Assembly (NCBI GenBank): GCA_964557845.1
Contig: CAZLBV010000059.1
Location: 1-10,006 of the forward strand
DNA length: 10,006 nucleotides
Source of the DNA: CAZLBV01 sp964557845
GTDB taxonomy: Bacteria > Acidobacteriota > Aminicenantia > Aminicenantales > Aminicenantaceae
Direction of reading: 5' to 3'
Shown: positions 6,508 to 10,006 of the stretch, in pieces
Layout: each line of letters begins with the position of its first letter
Position numbering within the stretch: the stretch's first letter is position 1
Position numbers and translations under genes: made by a program
The notes under the pieces: model-generated
Database searches by the model: none
Seen by the model: only the letters and a program-made list of their open reading frames with translations
Told to the model about the DNA's origin: nothing

Positions 6508-6536
6508 TTAACTTTAACAATTTATTTTGTTAGTAT
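6508..6536 (+). promoter_or_regulatory. Candidate extended -10 promoter of the HAD phosphatase gene
   Basis: TTAACT (6508-6513) and TAGTAT (6531-6536) are 17 nt apart, each matching four of six consensus bases, with TG one base before the -10. Transcription would begin near 6543, just before the ribosome binding site GGAGGT (6553-6558), which lies 8 nt upstream of the GTG start. Upstream, at 6371-6379 and 6385-6393, aatttaagt occurs twice with a 14-bp period. The rest of the 6323-6566 gap is AT-rich, and no strong terminator for the barrel gene is visible. Confidence 0.45.
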
Positions 6537-6566
6537 GGGAGCTTAATTTTTTGGAGGTGCGTTGTC

Positions 6567-7235
6567 GTGAAAGCCATTATATTTGATATGGATGGATTGA
6601 TGATCGATAGCGAGCGTCTGTATTTTGAGGCACAAAGGGAGATCGGCCGCCGCTTTAAACTCCAGGTTAAAGATGAACTTCTCTGGAAATTAATGGGAAG
6701 AAAACCTCTGGAAAGCCTAAAGATATTTGTTAATGAGCTGAACCTGCCGCTAAGCCCGGAACAGGCAAAGGATTTACGGGATGAGATCATGCGGCTAAAA
6801 ATGAGCAAGGATCTGAAGCCCATGCCTGGTTTATATCATATTCTTAATTCATTACTGGGTAAGGTGAGGTTAGCCGTATCTACTGGAGCTGAGCAGGAAT
6901 TCCTCGATATTGCTCTGGATAATCTTGGTATCAGGGATAAATTTTCTGTACTGCAGTCTTCGGATGAAATAAAAAATGGAAAACCGGATCCAGAGATATT
7001 TTTGGTCACTTGTACTAGATTGGGTGTGGCTCCGGAGGAGAGCATTATTTTAGAGGATTCCGAAAATGGGGTAAAAGCTGGGAAAAATGCAGGCTGCTAT
7101 GTGATCGCAGTTCCCAGTGATTATACCCGGACCCATGATTTCAAACCGGCTGATTTTATTGCACGAGATCTTTTTGAGGCGTCACAGCATATTCAAGAGA
7201 ACTTTATATTAAAAAATGGCGTTCAGCCCGGATGA
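6567..7235 (+). CDS. HAD-superfamily (subfamily IA) phosphatase, beta-phosphoglucomutase-like fold
   Basis: A 222-residue cytoplasmic enzyme of usual length for the family. Motif I is DMDGLMIDSE with nucleophile Asp7 and acid/base Asp9. A helical cap (about 15-90) includes LMGRKP. Motif II is the AVST segment (Thr106 by alignment), motif III Lys139 in NGKPDP, and motif IV ILEDSENGVKAG with the metal-binding Glu163/Asp164. Such enzymes hydrolyse small phosphate esters, often sugar phosphates, through an aspartyl-phosphate. Beta-phosphoglucomutases have a His 12 residues after the first Asp; here Tyr19 is there, so phosphatase is the better guess than mutase. The substrate cannot be told from sequence. 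GTG 6567 is chosen because a strong GGAGGT lies 8 nt upstream. It has its own promoter, and no functional link to the neighbours is evident. Confidence 0.9.
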   Translation: MKAIIFDMDGLMIDSERLYFEAQREIGRRFKLQVKDELLWKLMGRKPLESLKIFVNELNLPLSPEQAKDLRDEIMRLKMSKDLKPMPGLYHILNSLLGKVRLAVSTGAEQEFLDIALDNLGIRDKFSVLQSSDEIKNGKPDPEIFLVTCTRLGVAPEESIILEDSENGVKAGKNAGCYVIAVPSDYTRTHDFKPADFIARDLFEASQHIQENFILKNGVQPG

Positions 7236-7243
7236 TATAATCT

Positions 7244-7264
7244 GATCTGCAATTTCAGTAGATC
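7244..7264. terminator. Hairpin between the convergent HAD and asnB genes, weak terminator candidate
   Basis: GATCTGC (7244-7250) pairs with GTAGATC (7258-7264) over seven positions, one a G-U wobble in plus-strand RNA, around a 7-nt loop. It lies 8 nt after the HAD stop, in the 57-bp gap before the asnB stop. No T-run follows in either direction, so intrinsic termination would be weak. Confidence 0.3.
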
Positions 7265-7292
7265 CACCCATCTCTCAATTAACTCATCCACA

Positions 7293-9185
7293 TTAAAGAT
7301 ATTTCTCTTTCCAGATTGCGAAAACGAGCAAAGCCCAGAGTTGGTGGCTGAAATTGGCCTTTTCTTTGAGATGAAGATCGATCATCTTTTGTATATAAGG
7401 GAAGTGAAAATAACCTTCTTCAGAGATCCTTTTTTCGTTCAGATAAACAAACATAAGGTCTTTGAGATCTGTCCGGAGCCATTGTTTGATGGGGATTGAG
7501 AATCCTTCTTTTTTCCGATAGATGTTTTCTTTAGGAAGAAGGCGTTCCATGGTTTTTTTAAACAGCCATTTGGTAGTGAACCCTTTTATTTTAAGATGAC
7601 CAGGGAGACTGAAGATGAATTCCACGACCTTATGATCTATCAAGGGAACTCTGGTCTCCAGTGAAGCTGCCATACTCATCCGGTCCACTTTGACCAGGAT
7701 ATCATCCGCTAGATAGGAGTTTAGATCAAGAAAAAGCTCCCTGTTGATCTTATCATAGGACTGCATTTCTTGAAAAAACGAAAAAAAAGGTTTTTTAAGA
7801 TTAAGATTTTCATTCCCTAGGCATTCATCGAGAAAATATTTTGTGTAAAACTGCTGTTTGGTCTCATTGGTGAGGAACATCATCCAGCGAAAATGCCTTA
7901 GAGAAGAATCGTGGTCCATTCCTTGGAAAAAACGCTGGATTTTGTTCCACGCTCCCTTTTTTTTGGGAGAAGGAGGGAAAAGATTAATAATGGCACTGGC
8001 AGGTTTGGCTGCCCAGGTTATAAAAGGAAGTCGGGCGAATTTTTGGGCTTGATAATGCTCATATCCTCCGAATATTTCATCTCCCCCATCACCGGAGAGA
8101 ATGACAGTTACATATTTGCGAGCCATCTTTGATACCAGATAGGTGGGGAAAATGGAAAAATCGCCGAAGGGCTCATCTAAATGATGAATAAGCTTTTCAG
8201 TCAGATCCAATGCATCTGGCTGGATGGTGAATTCTTCATGGGTGGTTTCAAATCTATCTGCGATCCTGCGGGCGTGGGGAGTTTCATTATAGGTACGGTC
8301 CTCGAATCCAATAGAAAATGTACGGATAGGGGATGCGCCTAATTCTTTCATCAAACCCACGATACAGGACGAATCAATCCCTCCGCTTAGGAAGGCTCCC
8401 AAGGGGACATCGCTTATCAAGCGCAGGTTTACAGATTCTTTGAGCAGTTCGTATAGCTGGTCCGAGTAATATTCTATGTTTTTTTTGGTTATTATTTCTT
8501 TTTCTGCCGGGCTTACCTTCCAGTATCGCTTGATATCGATCGTTCCTTTCTGATAGGTAAGAGTGTGAGCCGCGGGCAGTTTGTAAATGCCCTTGAATAT
8601 CGAATAGGGAGCAGGTATATATTCCAGGGTCAAAAAAAGATCCAGTGCCATTGGGTCGATCTGGCGTTTAACATCAGGGTGACAGAGGATCGCTTTCAAC
8701 TCTGATCCGAAAACCAGGGATTTATCCGGGAGAAGGGTGTAATAAAGAGGTTTAATTCCCAGGCGGTCCCGGGCGATAAACAGGGTTTTCTGGATCTTGT
8801 CCCAAATTGCGAAAGCGAACATGCCCCGATATTTATCCACACAACGTTCTCCCCATTCTTCATAGCTGTGGGCGATAACCTCAGTGTCGGTTCTAGTTTT
8901 AAAGGAGTGCCTCCTGGTTTTCAGTTCTTTCCTCAGCTGGAGGAAATTGTAGATCTCTCCATTCTGGACGACCCAAATATTTTTGTTCTCATTGGAGAGA
9001 GGCTGGTGTCCTCCTATAACGTCGATGATACTTAAACGTCTGGCTCCAAGAGCAATCCCATCATCAATATAAACACCTTCATCATCTGGGCCGCGGTGAA
9101 TGAGTGTACGGCACATGGAATTGATCAGATCAAGGGAAGGCTGCTTTTGATTATCAGAGAACGCCAGGCCGCAGATTCCGCACAT
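7293..9185 (-). CDS. asnB: Asparagine synthetase (glutamine-hydrolysing), AsnB type
   Basis: A complete 630-residue class-II amidotransferase. The N-terminal glutaminase starts MCGICGLAF with catalytic Cys2 exposed after Met removal. RGPDDEG (31-37), ARRLSIID (48-55), NGEIYN (75-80) and TRTDTEV (97-103) line the glutamine site. The synthetase half has the PP-loop SGGIDSS (267-273), SGDGGDEIFGGY (364-375), KVDRMSMAASLETRVP (about 499-514) and a C-terminal KKEGFSIPIKQWL. The reaction uses ammonia from glutamine and ATP to amidate aspartate through an adenylate. The long form is common in surface-polysaccharide loci, where some paralogues amidate sugar or peptide acids instead, so asparagine may not be the real product. 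The ATG shares one base with the stop of the upstream membrane protein gene (TAATG), indicating translational coupling. It is the last gene of its operon. Confidence 0.95.
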   Translation of the reverse strand: MCGICGLAFSDNQKQPSLDLINSMCRTLIHRGPDDEGVYIDDGIALGARRLSIIDVIGGHQPLSNENKNIWVVQNGEIYNFLQLRKELKTRRHSFKTRTDTEVIAHSYEEWGERCVDKYRGMFAFAIWDKIQKTLFIARDRLGIKPLYYTLLPDKSLVFGSELKAILCHPDVKRQIDPMALDLFLTLEYIPAPYSIFKGIYKLPAAHTLTYQKGTIDIKRYWKVSPAEKEIITKKNIEYYSDQLYELLKESVNLRLISDVPLGAFLSGGIDSSCIVGLMKELGASPIRTFSIGFEDRTYNETPHARRIADRFETTHEEFTIQPDALDLTEKLIHHLDEPFGDFSIFPTYLVSKMARKYVTVILSGDGGDEIFGGYEHYQAQKFARLPFITWAAKPASAIINLFPPSPKKKGAWNKIQRFFQGMDHDSSLRHFRWMMFLTNETKQQFYTKYFLDECLGNENLNLKKPFFSFFQEMQSYDKINRELFLDLNSYLADDILVKVDRMSMAASLETRVPLIDHKVVEFIFSLPGHLKIKGFTTKWLFKKTMERLLPKENIYRKKEGFSIPIKQWLRTDLKDLMFVYLNEKRISEEGYFHFPYIQKMIDLHLKEKANFSHQLWALLVFAIWKEKYL

Positions 9186-10006
9186 TATTCCGGCATCTCA
9201 TCCGTTATCGGTTCCAGTTCAAACCAGACTCCTAAATATCTCCTTTCTGTAGAGAATTCTTCTTCATAAAAAGGAATAGATCCCTTGGAGGCTTTGATTC
9301 GGATTTTATAGAGATGAACCCATTCGCTGAGTTTAAAGGCGCCTTTGATATCAAAGGTTAGAGTCCCCCGTTGAAGTTTTCCAAGGACGATATCTTTTTT
9401 CTGGCGGCCGACCTTGACTGTGATCTTGTTTTCCCGGCGGGGATTGTTTCTTAGATGAAAAACAATTTTTTTAACCGGATAGTAGGTCTTCAAGATCATT
9501 TCCGCTTCACGGGTCCCGCGCGTAAAAAAACCGTTGCTTTCCTCTATAGAACTAGTACGTGGATGAAAATTGTCATCCAGAAAATGCAGCCAGCTGTATT
9601 TTGTCCCGATCGTCTGACGCCAACCGGCTGTGTTGGTATTAGTAGGCAGGTTGTTGATCAAAGTCATCTCAACCGGCAGCATTTTAAAGGGCATTTTCTT
9701 GGCATGGGTGGCCGGGTAATGGGAGTGCTGAAGAGGGCTGATAAGAATCGGAGCAATGAAAATGGATGCCGCGATCCAGCACCCGACAGATTCCTTGAGG
9801 TCTCTCTTTAATCCGGGCAGGAAGATGGCCAAAGGATAAATGTGGAGAAAATAGCGGTTGGCCAGGGCGCCACCTCCTCCGGCATAATTGTCCGGCATCA
9901 GGAAAATATAGATCAGGATCTCTGCACCGAGGGAAGCAAACAGCAGCCACTGATAGAGACGTTTTTTGCGGAAAAAGAACAGAATAAGGGCCAGCAGCGC
10001 TGGAAA
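9185..10006 (-). CDS. Polytopic membrane protein, possibly GT-C-like glycosyltransferase, C-terminal part only
   Basis: The minus-strand frame is open from the window edge (10006) to the TAA at 9187-9185, 273 codons, so the N-terminus is outside. The visible part starts with three or four hydrophobic segments (LLALILFFF, then WLLFASLGAEILIYIFL, and about residues 52-65 and 73-92 counted from the edge). Between the second and third lies NYAGGGGALANRYF, a Gly-rich Asn-Arg-Tyr-Phe loop that I recall from uncharacterised bacterial membrane proteins near glycan genes. A soluble tail of about 180 residues, rich in beta-type patterns, follows and is probably extracytoplasmic. No catalytic motif is visible here, and the GT-C (PMT/ArnT-like) suggestion rests on architecture and the coupled asnB. 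An internal ATG at 9898 is not a credible start, since the membrane segments continue upstream of it. Confidence 0.7.
   Translation of the reverse strand, partial: FPALLALILFFFRKKRLYQWLLFASLGAEILIYIFLMPDNYAGGGGALANRYFLHIYPLAIFLPGLKRDLKESVGCWIAASIFIAPILISPLQHSHYPATHAKKMPFKMLPVEMTLINNLPTNTNTAGWRQTIGTKYSWLHFLDDNFHPRTSSIEESNGFFTRGTREAEMILKTYYPVKKIVFHLRNNPRRENKITVKVGRQKKDIVLGKLQRGTLTFDIKGAFKLSEWVHLYKIRIKASKGSIPFYEEEFSTERRYLGVWFELEPITDEMPE

Noticed and set aside
7858..8132. Plus-strand open frames within asnB, and similar ones inside the kinase, cheC and cheD
   Set aside because: They are antisense shadows of well-supported genes, without family motifs or ribosome binding sites.

Overview
The window comes from a diderm (outer-membrane-bearing), chemotactic bacterium with a moderately AT-rich genome. 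It encodes an Omp85-type outer-membrane barrel beside a Bacillus/Thermotoga-style chemotaxis module (CheC, CheD, CheY). That mixture fits Spirochaetota or a similar diderm phylum, but nothing here fixes the taxonomy. There are no tRNA or rRNA genes, insertion sequences, phage genes or CRISPR arrays.

Layout. Positions 1-2856 (minus) hold the first 952 codons of a large membrane-bound hybrid histidine kinase; its receiver domain is cut by the window edge. A roughly 600-bp gap (2857-3453) follows, with a candidate kinase promoter, a hairpin in the presumed leader, a tandem 11-bp repeat and perhaps a gene remnant. Positions 3454-4949 (minus) hold a tight cheD-cheC-cheY operon. A 254-bp divergent intergenic region (4950-5203) carries candidate promoters for both directions. 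Positions 5204-6322 (plus) encode a POTRA-less BamA/TamA-family barrel, and 6567-7235 (plus) a HAD-superfamily phosphatase with its own promoter and a strong RBS. Convergent to these, asnB (7293-9185, minus) is preceded, with a 1-nt stop/start overlap, by a polytopic membrane protein (9185 to beyond 10006) whose N-terminal part lies outside the window.

How the genes may work together. CheD (receptor glutamine deamidase), CheC (CheY-P phosphatase) and CheY form the known CheC-CheD-CheY adaptation feedback loop of B. subtilis-type chemotaxis. No cheA, cheW or receptor gene is present, so this is a satellite adaptation/output cassette. The kinase has its own candidate promoter, and any link to CheY is only positional. 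The asnB/membrane-protein pair resembles the end of a cell-surface glycan or glycoprotein cluster. The barrel and the HAD phosphatase look like independent units.

Nothing here amounts to a clearly new system. The points most worth a second look are the CheC with only one intact active site, the near-leaderless start of cheD abutting an 8-codon upstream ORF, the structured gap upstream of the kinase, and the unnamed membrane protein coupled to asnB.
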